A DNA stretch of 64,000 bases from Vagococcus zengguangii (GCF_005145005.1 NZ_CP039712.1:403001-467000); one strand, 5' to 3'. Numbered from the stretch's first letter, positions 51,862 to 61,519 are shown. Notes: generated by a model from the sequence alone, not told the origin. Numbers and translations are program-made.

Positions 51862-52986
51862 ATGGAATATGCGATTGGCTTAATGTCAGGCACTTCATTA
51901 GATGGAATTGACGTGGCATTAGTTGAAATTAAACCAGATGACTTAACGTTTTATCGTTTGCATGATTTTATTTCGGTGCCGTTGACTCTGGAGATGAAAC
52001 AATCTATTAAAGAAGCACTCGCACCGGAAACATCCGATGTACGTCAATTATGTAGCTTAAATTTTGAATTAGGCTATTTATTTGCAGATGCGGTTAAGAC
52101 ATTATGTGATAAACATGGATTAGCGACCGCCTCTCTGAATTTTATTGCGTCTCATGGGCAAACGGTCTATCATTTACCAGACGCGTTGCCAGGTTTGATT
52201 CCCTCCACCTTGCAAATTGGTGAATCAAGCGTGATTGCTGAAATGACAGGAACAATGGTTGTGTCTGATTTTCGTTATCGAGATATGGCGGCTAATGGTC
52301 AGGGAGCACCAATTGTACCATTTTCTGAATATATTTTGTATCGGACAGAGAATACACAGCGTATCTTACAAAATATTGGCGGTATTTCGAATGCAACCAT
52401 TATTCCAGCAGGTGCGAGTCTTGAACAGGTCCTGGCGTTTGATACGGGACCGGGTAATATGATTATAGATGAACTCTGTCGTCATTTTTATCAAACCGAG
52501 TATGATGCAGACGGAGCGTATGCAGCAGCAGGACAAGTGAATCAAGCATTACTGGCTACTTTTATGTCGCATCCATTCATCCAAAAAGTTGGACCTAAAA
52601 CTACGGGGCGTGAAGAATTTGGGCAACAGTATGTTGAAGAATTACTTCAAACATTCCCGAATGTCTCAGCCAACGATTGGTTACATACGGCAACACTTTT
52701 TACGGCGAAAGCGATTAGTACCTCATTAGCACCGTTAATTGAGGGGCAGTGTGAGTTGATTGTTGGTGGTGGGGGTAGTTATAATGCGACCTTAATCGCC
52801 ATGTTACAGGCAGAATTACCAAATGTGAAGGTGATGATTCAAGAAGATTTAGGCCACTCTTCTGAAGCTAAAGAAGCGATGGCGATGGTGGTATTAGGTC
52901 ATCATACCTTACACCGTTTGCCAAGTAATGTTCCTAGCGCAACGGGCGCTAGTCATCCAGTTATTTTAGGAAAAGTTACGTATTAA
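51862..52986 (+). CDS. anmK: Anhydro-N-acetylmuramic acid kinase
   Basis: A 374-residue kinase that opens 1,6-anhydroMurNAc and phosphorylates it to MurNAc-6-phosphate. The N-terminus IGLMSGTSLDGIDVALVEI, ASHGQTVYHLP, the LQIGESSVIAEMTG stretch and DTGPGNMIID are all family signatures; the C-terminal GGGGSYN is also present. A GTG at 51853 is in frame, but the AAGGTGAG site is better placed for the ATG at 51862. It is last in the operon; the terminator is at 53003. AnhydroMurNAc arises from lytic transglycosylases (own wall or foreign muropeptides). Confidence 0.95.
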   Translation: MEYAIGLMSGTSLDGIDVALVEIKPDDLTFYRLHDFISVPLTLEMKQSIKEALAPETSDVRQLCSLNFELGYLFADAVKTLCDKHGLATASLNFIASHGQTVYHLPDALPGLIPSTLQIGESSVIAEMTGTMVVSDFRYRDMAANGQGAPIVPFSEYILYRTENTQRILQNIGGISNATIIPAGASLEQVLAFDTGPGNMIIDELCRHFYQTEYDADGAYAAAGQVNQALLATFMSHPFIQKVGPKTTGREEFGQQYVEELLQTFPNVSANDWLHTATLFTAKAISTSLAPLIEGQCELIVGGGGSYNATLIAMLQAELPNVKVMIQEDLGHSSEAKEAMAMVVLGHHTLHRLPSNVPSATGASHPVILGKVTY

Positions 52987-53002
52987 ACATTCATAAATAT
53001 CA

Positions 53003-53040
53003 TAAAAAACCTCTGAAATCTTAATAATTTCAGAGGTTTT
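53003..53040. terminator. Bidirectional terminator between anmK and asnB
   Basis: AAACCTCTGAAAT and ATTTCAGAGGTTT around a short AT loop, with A- and T-rich flanks. Confidence 0.9.
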
Positions 53041-53048
53041 GTTTGTTC

Positions 53049-54956
53049 TTAATATTCGTTTAAATCTAAGTTGCTTGTATCCGTATATGGTAAGCCTTCG
53101 TTTTCGAAGTAAACATTATACCAAACTAAGAACGTATAGATTGTCCAAATTTTACGTTGAACGTCCGCTTGATTATTGTAGTGATCATCTAATAATTTAA
53201 CAATCGCAGCGGTGTTGAAAAACTCAGCGGCTGTGTCTGATGTGAATAATGATTTTAATTCATTATAAATTTTTTCTTCACGTAACCATTGTTTAATAGG
53301 AACCGGGAAGCCTAATTTTTCACGGTTACCCCAGTCGGTTGGAATATGTTTATTGGCTGCTTCACGGAAAACTTCTTTACTGTTATGTTGGTTAATTAAA
53401 TACTTATCAGGAATCACTTGCGCCACTTCTAATAATTTTGTATCTAATAATGGTACACGTAGTTCTAAGGAATGCGCCATTGACATTTTATCTGCTTTTA
53501 GCAAGATATCTTTTGCCATGAATTGATGGAAGTCAACATATTGCATTTTATTGATTTCACTCTTAATAGGTCTAGCAGCTTTGAAGTGAACGGCCATAAT
53601 ATCGTTAACCGTTGGACCGTTTAAGTAATCATCTTGTAAATAGTCAGCCACTTCATTTTCATCGAAAATTTTAGCTTGGCCAATAAAGTGTTTACTTGCA
53701 TCACCTAGTGACGTTACGACATGAGCTTTACCTGGGAAATTGCCAGCTTTTTCTAACACATTAGATAAAGAATAGCGCGCGTTTCTTGGTAATTTTTTCA
53801 AGACTTGTGTGGCTACACGAATCGCTTTTGATTTGGTTAAGAAACCATAAGATTGATAACCCGCAAATAATTCATCCGCACCTTCACCTGATAACACCAC
53901 GCGATGTTTCTTAGACGCTAAGTGTGATAAGAAGTAAAGAGGAACACATGACGGATTTGAATCAGGCTCATCTAAATGATATTGAATGGCTGGGAAATAC
54001 TTGAAAGCCATATCGCCATCAATAACGGCCGCTGTGTTATTCAATCCTAAGGCATCGGTTAAACGACGAGCTTCACTTGCTTCATTATAAGTTTTGTCAT
54101 CAAAACCGATTGAGTACGTCATACTTGGACGTAGAACAGAAGCAACGTAACTTGAGTCAACCCCACTTGATAGGAATGAAGCGACTTCAACGTCACTAAC
54201 GGTGTGCGTTTGAATTGATTCATGAACGGCTTCGTCGATGGTTTCAATCCATTCTTGACGTGATTTTTTTTCTTTTTTAGTAAAATCAGCATCCCAGTAT
54301 TTTTTAATTGTTAATTCATTGTTGTATAAAATGAAGAAATGGCCTTCAGGTAATTTGAAGACATTTTTGAAAAACGTTTCATCATTTAGCGCTGGATATT
54401 GGAAGGTTAAATAAGAACGTAATGCACGTTTATTTAATTCTTTTTTAAACGCTGGATGAGGTAAGAAACTCTTGATTTCTGAACCATAAATAAACGTTTC
54501 ATTTTCATGATAGTAGTAAAAGGGTTTAATCCCAAAATGGTCACGCGCGCCAAATAATTCGTTTGTTTCTTTGTCCCAAATGACAAAGGCAAACATTCCG
54601 CGTAATTTTTTAACCACGTTAGTTCCCCATTCTTCATAACCGTGTAAAATAACTTCGGTATCGGCAGAAGTTGAGAAGACGTGTCCCGCTGCAATTAATT
54701 GTTCACGTAATGCTTGGTAGTTATAAATTTCTCCGTTAAAAGTAATAACTTTTGTATTTGTTTCATTATAGATAGGCTGTGTTCCACCTTCTAAGTCAAT
54801 GATACTTAGACGTCGGAATCCTAGAGCTGCTTGGTCATCAATATATTCACCCTCGCTATTAGGTCCGCGATGGATAATTCTATTTTTCATTTCAGTTAAA
54901 ACGGCATCTTGATCATAGTTTATTTTTGGGCTAACAAAGCCGACAATACCACACAT
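53049..54956 (-). CDS. asnB: Asparagine synthase (glutamine-hydrolysing)
   Basis: A 635-residue AsnB. The N-terminal glutaminase begins MCGIVGFVS with Cys2 as nucleophile; RGPNSEGEY and NGEIYNYQ are the glutamine-site motifs. The synthetase part has the ATP-binding SSGVDSSYVA and SGEGADELFAGY. It makes asparagine from aspartate, glutamine and ATP. The B. subtilis AsnB-type enzymes also amidate diaminopimelate in the wall, but this sequence looks like the free-asparagine type. RBS AAGGAGGATG. Possible promoter at 54993-55021 on the minus strand (TTGTTT, 17, TTTAAT). Confidence 0.95.
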   Translation of the reverse strand: MCGIVGFVSPKINYDQDAVLTEMKNRIIHRGPNSEGEYIDDQAALGFRRLSIIDLEGGTQPIYNETNTKVITFNGEIYNYQALREQLIAAGHVFSTSADTEVILHGYEEWGTNVVKKLRGMFAFVIWDKETNELFGARDHFGIKPFYYYHENETFIYGSEIKSFLPHPAFKKELNKRALRSYLTFQYPALNDETFFKNVFKLPEGHFFILYNNELTIKKYWDADFTKKEKKSRQEWIETIDEAVHESIQTHTVSDVEVASFLSSGVDSSYVASVLRPSMTYSIGFDDKTYNEASEARRLTDALGLNNTAAVIDGDMAFKYFPAIQYHLDEPDSNPSCVPLYFLSHLASKKHRVVLSGEGADELFAGYQSYGFLTKSKAIRVATQVLKKLPRNARYSLSNVLEKAGNFPGKAHVVTSLGDASKHFIGQAKIFDENEVADYLQDDYLNGPTVNDIMAVHFKAARPIKSEINKMQYVDFHQFMAKDILLKADKMSMAHSLELRVPLLDTKLLEVAQVIPDKYLINQHNSKEVFREAANKHIPTDWGNREKLGFPVPIKQWLREEKIYNELKSLFTSDTAAEFFNTAAIVKLLDDHYNNQADVQRKIWTIYTFLVWYNVYFENEGLPYTDTSNLDLNEY

Positions 54957-55057
54957 ACTTTTTCATCCTCCTTGGATTTTCCTTACCCTCCTATTAAAAC
55001 AAATCGCGAACAAAAAAACAAATTCCAGAGCAATAAAATGAAGATATTTAGTAAGAT

Positions 55058-55495
55058 TTAATTTAGTAAGCGTTTCATTGCTTGGTGTGGGATCCCTGCT
55101 TCCGAAAAAACTTCTCCGTATGTTTGATAACCAAGAGCTTGGTAAAAACCAATAGAAGGTTGTTGGGCGTTGAGTGTTAAGCACGTAATTCCTTGTTCGT
55201 ATGCTAAATCAGTGATGGACTGTAGTAGTTGTTGCCCCATTGTTTGTCCGCGCCATGCTTTTTTTACTGCAACACGCTGAATTTTCCAAGTCGTTTCATC
55301 CAGTGGGAGAATTCTTGTGGTTGCAATCGGTTGATGATCATCTGAGTATAGCACCACATGTTGGCATAACGTTTCCAAGTGATCAATTTCAATTGTTTCG
55401 GGTATGTGTTGTTCTTCGACAAAAACATCACGCCTAATGGATAAGGCATCTTGATAGGTTTGAGAATGCGTATTTTGGGTTATGATAATGTTCAT
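55058..55495 (-). CDS. GNAT family N-acetyltransferase (ElaA/YjcF-like)
   Basis: A 145-residue acetyltransferase. The N-terminal IRRDVFVEEQHIPETIEID is the typical ElaA/YjcF-type opening, and VAVKKAWRGQTMGQQLLQS (about 75-93) is the acetyl-CoA loop. Acceptor unknown. The start at 55495 lies behind AGAAAGTGAG. No operon partner: asnB downstream has its own leader. Confidence 0.87.
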   Translation of the reverse strand: MNIIITQNTHSQTYQDALSIRRDVFVEEQHIPETIEIDHLETLCQHVVLYSDDHQPIATTRILPLDETTWKIQRVAVKKAWRGQTMGQQLLQSITDLAYEQGITCLTLNAQQPSIGFYQALGYQTYGEVFSEAGIPHQAMKRLLN

Positions 55496-55550
55496 TTCAT
55501 GCTCACTTTCTTGATTTAGTTAAATTTATGTTCAAACTTTGCGCATTTTT

Positions 55551-55579
55551 TTGACAAATCTTTTAAAAAAAAGGATACT
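55551..55579 (+). promoter_or_regulatory. Promoter of the AI-2E family gene
   Basis: A perfect TTGACA (55551-55556) and GATACT (55574-55579) with a 17-base spacer, about 60 bases before the start codon. Confidence 0.65.
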
Positions 55580-55639
55580 ATTCTATAATTAGTAGTATAA
55601 CGATAAATATAAATAATATGAAGTTAAAGGAGTTAGTGA

Positions 55640-56782
55640 ATGTTTGAAAAAATGAAAAATTCAAAAGTAATGTTTTGGTCATTAGAATTATTGATTTTGG
55701 CGACGTTAGTATTTGTCTCAACCAAAATAGATTTCTTGTTTTCTCCTATTTTTACCTTTGTTAGTACCTTGTTTGCGCCAATTTTAATTGCAGGATTTTT
55801 ATTTTATATCTTAAATCCGATTGTCGGTTTTATTGAAAAGAAGGGGAACATTAAGCGGATTTGGGCGATTATTATTGTGCTAATTTTATTAGTCGGAATT
55901 TTAGCATTAAGTATTGGCATTTTACTGCCAGCCTTACTCAACCAAATCAAGGCCCTGGTCGAAAATTTACCACAGTTTATTAAATCAGTAGAGGATTGGA
56001 CCAATCAATTATTGGCACATCCTAAATTACAAGGATTAGACTTATCTGAAACACTTGAAAAATTAAACCTCGATTTTGGGACAATGGCGAAAAAATTTGT
56101 GGATAACTTATATAATGGTGTTGGATCAATCATCGGTAAAATTGTCGGTGCAGCACTCTTAATTATTACCGTACCATTTATATTATTCTACATGTTGAAA
56201 GATGGTCATCGTTTGATGCCAACTTTGAAGAAGGTCATGCCGGAAAACTATCGTGATGAGATGAGTGAATTAGTTGAAAAGATGAACAAAACGATTTCAA
56301 AATACATTTCAGGTCAAACGATTGAGTGTTTATTTGTCGGTGCTGCAACGGCAATTGGCTATGCTTTATTAGGCGTTGATTATGCGATTTTATTTGGAAC
56401 TATTGCCGGAATAACTAATATGATTCCTTATTTAGGCCCTTATCTAGGCTTGGCACCAGCTATTGTGGCAACACTTTTTAGCGGTCAAGAAGATGCGGTA
56501 CTTAAAGCGATTCTGTGCTGTGTATTAGTGTTAGTCGTTCAACAAATTGATGGTAATATTATTTACCCTAATATTATCGGTAAAAGTTTAGATATTCATC
56601 CGTTAACTATTATTATCATCCTATTAGTAGCGGGTAACATTGCGGGACTTTTAGGAATGATTTTAGGAGTACCATTTTATGCCATCGTTAAGACGATTGT
56701 CGTTCATATTTATCACATGGTGAAGCTAAATCGGACGGAAAAAAGTTTATTGGAAATTACTGAAGGTGAGAAAAAAGATTAA
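55640..56782 (+). CDS. AI-2E family transporter (YtvI/YueF-like)
   Basis: A 380-residue membrane protein of the AI-2E (UPF0118) family with about eight hydrophobic segments in a 3+5 pattern separated by a long amphipathic region (about 120-165). Conserved stretches: FILFYMLKDGHRLMP, ITNMIPYLGPYLG and HPLTIIIILLVAGNIAGLLGMILGVP. Family members export ions or small molecules (Na+/H+ antiport for some); the AI-2 role does not apply to most, so no substrate is claimed. RBS AAAGGAG. Monocistronic. Confidence 0.9.
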   Translation: MFEKMKNSKVMFWSLELLILATLVFVSTKIDFLFSPIFTFVSTLFAPILIAGFLFYILNPIVGFIEKKGNIKRIWAIIIVLILLVGILALSIGILLPALLNQIKALVENLPQFIKSVEDWTNQLLAHPKLQGLDLSETLEKLNLDFGTMAKKFVDNLYNGVGSIIGKIVGAALLIITVPFILFYMLKDGHRLMPTLKKVMPENYRDEMSELVEKMNKTISKYISGQTIECLFVGAATAIGYALLGVDYAILFGTIAGITNMIPYLGPYLGLAPAIVATLFSGQEDAVLKAILCCVLVLVVQQIDGNIIYPNIIGKSLDIHPLTIIIILLVAGNIAGLLGMILGVPFYAIVKTIVVHIYHMVKLNRTEKSLLEITEGEKKD

Positions 56783-56802
56783 CGGTAATATCATATATCT
56801 AG

Positions 56803-56848
56803 AACACGAGAAATAAATCTGTGAATGGTTTAGTTCTCGTGTTTTTTT
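56803..56848 (+). terminator. Terminator after the AI-2E family gene
   Basis: AACACGAGAA (56803-56812) and TTCTCGTGTT (56834-56843) with a 21-base loop, then TTTTT. Confidence 0.82.
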
Positions 56849-56959
56849 ATCATTTTAATAACTAGTAAATCGCTTTGACTCTATATATTGCCTAATAAAC
56901 CCTTTTGTGATACGATTTGAATTGACTAAATATTTTATACAACAAGGAGAGAATAGCTT

Positions 56960-58300
56960 ATGAACGCTGACCCTGAAAGTCAGTCTTTAGTGATTTTAAT
57001 TTTAACACTGGTTGTACTGACCTTATTAAACGCGTTTTTTGCTGCAGCGGAGATTGCCGTTGTATCATTGAACAAAAACCGAGTACAACAAAAGGCTGAT
57101 AATGGTGACAAGTCTGCCATCAAATTAGCCAAATTATTGAAAAACACAGGTAACTTTTTATCGACTATCCAAGTAGGGATTACTTTGGTAAACATCTTAT
57201 CAGGTGCCTCTTTAGCCGATAGCTTTGCACAAAAATTAGCGCCAGTATTTGGTGGCCAACCATGGGCATTAAAAGTTGCGAATATTATTGTGTTGATTAT
57301 GTTAACGTATGTTTCAATCGTCTTTGGGGAGTTATATCCAAAACGAATTGCGATTGCGAAATCTGAAGAGGTCGCTAAATTTGCGGTAGGACCGATTCAA
57401 GCCATTGGTGTGATTGCTCGACCATTTGTTTGGTTGTTGTCAGTTTCGACTGATATTTTAGGTAAATTAACGCCGATGAAATTTGATGATGAAGATAACC
57501 GCATGACGCGTGATGAAATGCGTTATATTTTGGAATCTGAAGGTGTGTTAGAAGAGGATGAACTTGGCATGGTTCAAGGAGTTTTCTCATTAGACACAAC
57601 GGTAGCACGTGAAGTCATGGTGCCTCGTACGGATGCATTCATGATTGATATGACGACACCGATTGAAGAAAACTATGAAAAAATTATGGCACAAAACTAC
57701 TCACGTATCCCTGTCTATGAAGTAGATAAAGATAAAGTGATTGGTGTGCTGCATCTTAAAAACTTACTAAAAGCTGCTTTTGAAAAAGGCTTTGATCAAA
57801 TTGATTTAATGGACATTATACAAGAGCCATTATTTGTTCCAGAAACAATTTTTACGGATGATTTGTTATTAGAATTACGTCGTACGCAAAATCAAATGGC
57901 GATTTTATTAGACGAATATGGTGGTGTCGTTGGTTTAGTTACGTTAGAAGATTTATTAGAAGAAATCGTGGGCGAAATCGATGATGAATCTGATGAAGTC
58001 GAAAATTTAGTACTGAAAGCATCAGAAACAGAATATTTTGTTCAAGGTCGTATGTTGATTGATGAATTCAATGAGATGTTTGAAACAAATTTAGAGATGA
58101 ATGATGTGGATTCGATTGCTGGTTACTTAATTACAGCTTTAGGAACAATTCCTGATGAAGGTGAAAAATTAAGTTACCATGTTGAAAATCTGACATTGAT
58201 TTCTGAAGAGATGGAAGGTTCACGAGTGTTGACAGTTCGCGTTATTTTTGATAACCCAATTGTCGATGATATGAATGAAGAATTAGCTGAAGAAGAATAA
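56960..58300 (+). CDS. CNNM/CorC (hemolysin C-like) transporter family protein
   Basis: A 446-residue membrane protein: N-terminal DUF21/CNNM domain with about four hydrophobic segments (LNAFFAAAEIAVVSLNKNRV; ILSGASLADSFAQKL; FGELYPKRIA), then a pair of CBS domains (REVMVPRTDAFMIDM; LDEYGGVVGLVTLEDLLEEIVGEI), and a C-terminal CorC/HlyC domain. Homologues are Mg2+ exporters (MpfA/YhdP type) or affect Mg2+/Co2+ resistance; the old hemolysin name is misleading. RBS AAGGAGAG. Monocistronic with its own terminator. Confidence 0.93.
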   Translation: MNADPESQSLVILILTLVVLTLLNAFFAAAEIAVVSLNKNRVQQKADNGDKSAIKLAKLLKNTGNFLSTIQVGITLVNILSGASLADSFAQKLAPVFGGQPWALKVANIIVLIMLTYVSIVFGELYPKRIAIAKSEEVAKFAVGPIQAIGVIARPFVWLLSVSTDILGKLTPMKFDDEDNRMTRDEMRYILESEGVLEEDELGMVQGVFSLDTTVAREVMVPRTDAFMIDMTTPIEENYEKIMAQNYSRIPVYEVDKDKVIGVLHLKNLLKAAFEKGFDQIDLMDIIQEPLFVPETIFTDDLLLELRRTQNQMAILLDEYGGVVGLVTLEDLLEEIVGEIDDESDEVENLVLKASETEYFVQGRMLIDEFNEMFETNLEMNDVDSIAGYLITALGTIPDEGEKLSYHVENLTLISEEMEGSRVLTVRVIFDNPIVDDMNEELAEEE

Positions 58301-58316
58301 TTTAGAATGATAATAA

Positions 58317-58348
58317 AGAGTTGTGAGTAATTCACGGCTCTTTTTTTT
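58317..58348 (+). terminator. Terminator after the CNNM gene
   Basis: AGAGTTGTGA and TCACGGCTCT (two G-U pairs), followed by eight T. Confidence 0.83.
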
Positions 58349-58487
58349 GCTTATTATTTGAAAAGTGTCTGTATAATTTTTATAGGGAGAATTTATCGTA
58401 CAATTTTTAAAAATGATTTATTGGCAAAAAAAATAAAATTATTTATAGTCTTACAAAACAAGGTAGGACAAAGCTTAAGCGTTTTAC

Positions 58488-58604
58488 TGATTGGTTTTAT
58501 TTGTGAAAACATGTTTAAAATGTACTGTAAAAATCTATATATTGTGGTATATTGTTATAAGTAGTCGCAAAAAAAACTATATATTGATTGGTTTTATTTG
58601 TGAA
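58488..58604 (+). repeat. 20-bp direct repeat pair upstream of nrdD
   Basis: TGATTGGTTTTATTTGTGAA occurs exactly at 58488-58507 and again at 58585-58604, 97 bases apart, flanking the predicted promoter. The flanks differ on both sides. I cannot assign it to a known regulator; its TTTGTGAA end resembles half of a Rex or FNR/CRP-type site. Confidence 0.85.
58535..58586. promoter_or_regulatory. Two NrdR-like boxes and nrdDG promoter
   Basis: CTATATATTGT (58535-58545) and CTATATATTG (58577-58586) match the core of the NrdR box (ACACTATATATTGTGT type) and are 42 bases apart, four helical turns. Between them lies an extended -10, TGGTATATT (58545-58553). NrdR repression of the anaerobic reductase operon is the standard expectation. 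Confidence 0.78.
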
Positions 58605-58636
58605 TTTTAGATATAAAGATGGAGGTCAGGGTTATC

Positions 58637-60829
58637 ATGTTAAGCGATATTGGGGTAATTAAAGAAGTAACAGCAAACTATGATGCATTGAAGAAAGTGA
58701 AAGTAGTTAAGCGTGATGGCCGCATGGTAGAATTTAACGATCAAAAGATTTACGAAGCGTTACTAAAAGCTGATAAAAAAATTCATGGTGAATTACGTCC
58801 CTTCATTGAGCAGAAAATAAAAGAGGTCGTTTTTAAAGTCGATCAAGAAATTATGGCGCGTTTCCCAGTCGATATTAAAATTTCGGAAATTCAAAATATT
58901 GTTGAACAAACATTATTAGATGAACGTGAATATGAGTTAGCCGAAGAATACATTAATTATCGTACGAAACGTGATTTCGAACGACGCAAAGCAACGGATA
59001 TCAATTTTACGATTGGAAAGTTGATTAATAAGGATCAAACGGTCGTAAATGAAAACGCTAATAAAGACAGTGATGTGTTTAATACGCAGCGTGATTTAAC
59101 AGCTGGGATTGTTGGGAAGTCAATCGGATTAGAGATGTTGCCACCACATGTAGCAAACGCGCATCAAAAAGGTGATATTCACTATCATGATCTTGATTAT
59201 CATCCCTATACTCCGATGACTAACTGCTGTTTAATTGATTTTGACGGCATGTTAAATAATGGCTTTAAAATTGGTAATGCCGATGTTGAACCGGCTAAAT
59301 CTATTCAGACAGCGACTGCTCAAATATCGCAAATTATTGCGAATGTGGCGTCAAGTCAATATGGTGGTTGTTCTGCTGACCGCATTGATGAATTACTTGC
59401 ACCATTTGCTAAGAAGAACTATCAAAAACATTTAATGGATGCGCGTGAGTGGATTGAGGATGAAAGTAAACACGAAGCCTATGCTGAGAAGAAAACGGCA
59501 AAAGACATATACGATGCGATGCAAAGTTTAGAATATGAAATCAACACATTATTTACTTCAAATGGTCAAACACCTTTTACCTCAATTGGTTTTGGTTTGG
59601 GAACGAACTGGTTTGAGCGTGAAATTCAACGCGCGATTTTTAATATCCGCATTAAAGGATTAGGAAAAGAAAAACGTACAGCGATTTTCCCTAAATTAAT
59701 CTTTACGATTAAGCGTGGTGTGAACCTATCACCAGCAGATCCGAACTACGATATTAAGCAATTAGCGTTAGAATGTGCTACTAAACGTATGTATCCAGAT
59801 ATTTTAAGCTACGATAAAATTGTTGAGTTAACGGGTAGTTTCAAGGTGCCAATGGGGTGTCGTTCATTCCTTCAAGGATGGAAAAATGAAGCAGGCGAAG
59901 ATGTGACAGCTGGACGTATGAATTTAGGCGTTGTGACGCTTAATATGCCACGTATTGCTTTAGAAGCGGAAGGAAACAAGGAGAAGTTCTGGACGCTGTT
60001 AGAGGAACGTTTAGAGATTATGAAGGATGCGTTAGTTTATCGTGTCGAACGATGTCGACAAGCAAAACCTGAAAACGCACCGATTCTTTATCAATACGGA
60101 GCGTTTGGTGAGCGCTTGAAAAAAGGTGAGGATGTTGATCAGTTATTTAGAAATAAACGTGCCACGATTTCAATGGGCTATATCGGTTTATACGAAGTCG
60201 CAACGAGCTTCTATGGACCAAATTGGGAAAATAAACCTGAAGCGAAAGCTTTTACGTTAGAGATTATGAAATTTATGAAAAAACATGCAGATGACTGGGG
60301 AAATCAATACGGTTATCACTTTAGTGTCTATTCAACGCCAAGTGAAAGTTTAACCGATCGTTTCTGTCGCATGGATAAGGAAAAATTTGGAGAAGTGGCG
60401 GATATTACCGATAAAGATTACTACACTAACAGTTTTCATTATGATGTCCGTAAAGACCCAACACCGTTTGAAAAATTAGATTTTGAAAAAGATTATCCAC
60501 AATATTGTTCAGGGGGGTTCATCCATTACTGTGAATACCCAGTGATTCAACAAAATCCGAAAGCCTTAGAAGCCGTTTGGGATTACGCCTATGACCGTGT
60601 TGGGTACTTAGGGACTAATACGCCAATTGATCATTGTTACGAGTGTGGATTTGAAGGGGATTTTGAACCGACTGAACGAGGCTTTAAGTGTCCTAACTGT
60701 GGCAATACGAATCCGAAAACAAGTGACGTCGTGAAACGTACCTGTGGCTATTTAGGAAATCCTCAAGCTCGTCCAATGGTACATGGTCGTCATAAAGAAA
60801 TTTCAGCACGTGTTAAACATATGAAATAG
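58637..60829 (+). CDS. nrdD: Anaerobic (class III) ribonucleoside-triphosphate reductase
   Basis: A 730-residue glycyl-radical enzyme that makes dNTPs without oxygen. N-terminal ATP-cone (VVKRDGRMVEFNDQKIYEAL), barrel with the active-site region, then a zinc site of four Cys (CYECGFEG and CPNCGN) and the radical Gly (about 704) in RTCGYLGN close to the C-terminus. GGAGGTCAGGG sits before the ATG at 58637; an ATG at 58619 lies upstream of it. Followed by the activase gene after eight bases. Controlled by the NrdR-like boxes. Confidence 0.96.
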   Translation: MLSDIGVIKEVTANYDALKKVKVVKRDGRMVEFNDQKIYEALLKADKKIHGELRPFIEQKIKEVVFKVDQEIMARFPVDIKISEIQNIVEQTLLDEREYELAEEYINYRTKRDFERRKATDINFTIGKLINKDQTVVNENANKDSDVFNTQRDLTAGIVGKSIGLEMLPPHVANAHQKGDIHYHDLDYHPYTPMTNCCLIDFDGMLNNGFKIGNADVEPAKSIQTATAQISQIIANVASSQYGGCSADRIDELLAPFAKKNYQKHLMDAREWIEDESKHEAYAEKKTAKDIYDAMQSLEYEINTLFTSNGQTPFTSIGFGLGTNWFEREIQRAIFNIRIKGLGKEKRTAIFPKLIFTIKRGVNLSPADPNYDIKQLALECATKRMYPDILSYDKIVELTGSFKVPMGCRSFLQGWKNEAGEDVTAGRMNLGVVTLNMPRIALEAEGNKEKFWTLLEERLEIMKDALVYRVERCRQAKPENAPILYQYGAFGERLKKGEDVDQLFRNKRATISMGYIGLYEVATSFYGPNWENKPEAKAFTLEIMKFMKKHADDWGNQYGYHFSVYSTPSESLTDRFCRMDKEKFGEVADITDKDYYTNSFHYDVRKDPTPFEKLDFEKDYPQYCSGGFIHYCEYPVIQQNPKALEAVWDYAYDRVGYLGTNTPIDHCYECGFEGDFEPTERGFKCPNCGNTNPKTSDVVKRTCGYLGNPQARPMVHGRHKEISARVKHMK

Positions 60830-60837
60830 GTGATTAA

Positions 60838-61431
60838 ATGAGAAATCCGCAGCCTAAAGAATGGCTATCTTCCGATTATAGTCAGTGTTATTATGCCGAT
60901 TACAAACCGTTTAACTTTGTGGATGGTGAAGGTGTTCGTTGCAGTTTGTATGTGAGCGGCTGTTTATTTGCTTGCGAAGGTTGCTACAACAAAGCCGTCC
61001 AAAGTTTTCGCTACGGCCAGCCATACACCGCAGAAGTTGAAGTCCAAATTTTGTCCGACTTAGAGCAAACATATTGTCAGGGGCTAACTTTGTTAGGTGG
61101 TGAACCGTTCTTGAACACGGATATTTGCTTGCCGTTAGTCAAAAAAGTTCGTGAGCAGTTTGGAACAAGCAAAGATATTTGGGCGTGGTCTGGCTATACG
61201 TTTGAAGAACTAATGAAGGAGTCAGATGATAAACTAGCGTTACTATCTGAAATTGACGTTTTAGTCGATGGACGCTTTGAACTAAGTAAGAAAGATTTGA
61301 AGCTACAATTTAGAGGAAGTAGCAACCAACGAATTATTGATGTCCCTAAGTCACTAGCCCAAAAGCAAGTGGTCATTTGGGAGAAGTGTTTCGATGCTAA
61401 CGAAAATTATGAACAAATTAAACGAGTATAA
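60838..61431 (+). CDS. nrdG: Anaerobic ribonucleotide reductase activating protein
   Basis: A 197-residue radical SAM enzyme that installs the glycyl radical on NrdD. The cluster motif CxxxCxxC is Cys42, Cys46, Cys49 (CLFACEGC), followed by LGGEPFL, the SAM-binding GGE motif. The electron donor is probably a reduced flavodoxin such as that at 44743. Same operon as nrdD; a strong terminator follows at 61440. Confidence 0.95.
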   Translation: MRNPQPKEWLSSDYSQCYYADYKPFNFVDGEGVRCSLYVSGCLFACEGCYNKAVQSFRYGQPYTAEVEVQILSDLEQTYCQGLTLLGGEPFLNTDICLPLVKKVREQFGTSKDIWAWSGYTFEELMKESDDKLALLSEIDVLVDGRFELSKKDLKLQFRGSSNQRIIDVPKSLAQKQVVIWEKCFDANENYEQIKRV

Positions 61432-61439
61432 ATAACAAT

Positions 61440-61477
61440 AAAGAGTAATAAAATCAAGTGATTTTATTACTCTTTTA
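61440..61477 (+). terminator. Terminator after nrdDG
   Basis: A perfect 16-bp stem (AAAGAGTAATAAAATC, 61440-61455, with its complement 61460-61475), AAGT loop, T-rich tail. Confidence 0.92.
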
Positions 61478-61510
61478 TTTTTGTTTTATGTATAAACAAC
61501 CTCGCATTAG

Positions 61511-61519
61511 TGCTATACT
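61511..61519 (+). promoter_or_regulatory. Extended -10 promoter of the M42 peptidase gene
   Basis: TGCTATACT is a near-perfect extended -10 element, 33 bases before the TTG start codon; the -35 region is poor. Confidence 0.55.

Noticed and set aside
54963-55184. Minus-strand reading frame between asnB and the GNAT gene
   Set aside because: It is a shadow of the GNAT gene's 3' end in another frame and of the asnB leader.
58474-58487. AAGCGTTTT stretch as a cre site upstream of nrdD
   Set aside because: Both ends of the consensus are absent, and catabolite control of nrdD is not expected.
58358-58564. 68-codon reading frame upstream of nrdD
   Set aside because: No ribosome binding site, AT-driven composition, and it runs across the direct repeat and an NrdR-like box, so it is not a credible gene.
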